Source: Senegalia massiliensis (GTDB lineage Bacteria > Bacillota > Clostridia > Tissierellales > SIT17). Taken from it: a stretch of DNA of 64,000 bases. A program made the translations under genes and the position numbers. A model generated the notes under the pieces. That model saw only the letters and a list, made by a program, of their open reading frames with translations, was not told the origin of the DNA and did no database searches. The DNA lies in assembly GCF_900626135.1 (NCBI RefSeq), contig NZ_LR130785.1, forward strand, positions 1 through 64,000. The letters run 5' to 3'. Below are positions 63,948 to 64,000 of the stretch, piece by piece; position 1 is the first letter of the stretch; every line of letters starts with the position of its first letter.

Positions 63948-64000
63948 TAATTTCTCCCCCTTAGTTTTTCTGCTATTTCTTTTGCAAAATATGTTATTAT
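63947..64000 (-). CDS. hemB: Probable C-terminus of porphobilinogen synthase (HemB), cut by window edge
   Basis: Only 17 codons plus TAA are visible: IITYFAKEIAEKLRGRN. ITYFAKE...A is the common C-terminal end of HemB, and hemB often precedes hemL in Clostridia. The stop overlaps the hemL start (TAATG). With so little sequence the name is an inference from end motif and context. Confidence 0.65.
   Translation of the reverse strand: MITYFAKEIAEKLRGRN

Overview
The window looks like chromosome of a low-GC, strictly anaerobic Firmicute of the Clostridia/Tissierellia type. Support comes from AT-rich DNA with A/T-rich codons, strong Shine-Dalgarno sites (AGGAGG, AGGTGAT), an [FeFe]-hydrogenase, a V-type ATPase, a sigma-54 activator next to a cysteine desulfidase, and a c-di-GMP-I riboswitch. 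TTG start codons are unusually frequent (about 16 of some 55 genes). I saw no rRNA, tRNA, CRISPR array, insertion sequence or prophage. The species cannot be named from the sequence alone.

Layout. 1-4.1 kb: hydC-hydB-hydA, an electron-bifurcating hydrogenase operon whose hydA runs off the left edge. 4.2-6.9 kb: UbiA prenyltransferase, patatin-like lipase, GNAT acetyltransferase. 6.9-11.8 kb: cysteine desulfidase behind a sigma-54 promoter, its likely activator, and an M3 oligopeptidase. 11.9-16.6 kb: quinone oxidoreductase, MetP/MetS amino-acid transporter (MetS is a 32-residue gene), YgiQ radical SAM protein. 16.7-23.3 kb: CoA-disulfide reductase/NADH oxidase, a small protein, a second NSS transporter that seems to start at ATT, S9 peptidase, M29 aminopeptidase. 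23.3-26.1 kb: a c-di-GMP-I riboswitch and terminator ahead of a KAS III-like enzyme and a chemoreceptor. 26.1-31.2 kb: NhaC antiporter with a 36-residue membrane peptide, an ABC-F protein, and a TcyP-type cystine symporter. 31.2-35.4 kb: membrane-anchored MutS-like ATPase and the three-gene AmmeMemoRadiSam set.

35.4-47.5 kb is the accessory-looking part: two ECF sigma/anti-sigma pairs, a large M28 peptidase-membrane fusion, lipoprotein, XRE regulators, CPBP protease, a decayed gene, a 50-bp perfect palindrome, and four copies of one hairpin family. 47.5-56.1 kb is a complete nine-gene V-ATPase operon. 56.2-64 kb holds a methyltransferase, two more ABC-F proteins, a membrane protein resembling the C-terminal half of the M28 fusion, a VOC protein, hemL, and the last codons of what is probably hemB.

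Together the genes fit an amino-acid and peptide fermenter. Peptidases and sodium-coupled transporters bring in peptides and amino acids, cystine uptake and cysteine desulfidase handle sulfur amino acids, the hydrogenase disposes of electrons, and the V-ATPase, NhaC and NSS carriers couple to ion gradients. The best candidate for something undescribed is the c-di-GMP-controlled pair at 23.3-26.1 kb: a KAS III homologue that keeps its cysteine but lacks the usual His and Asn, co-transcribed with a multi-pass chemoreceptor.
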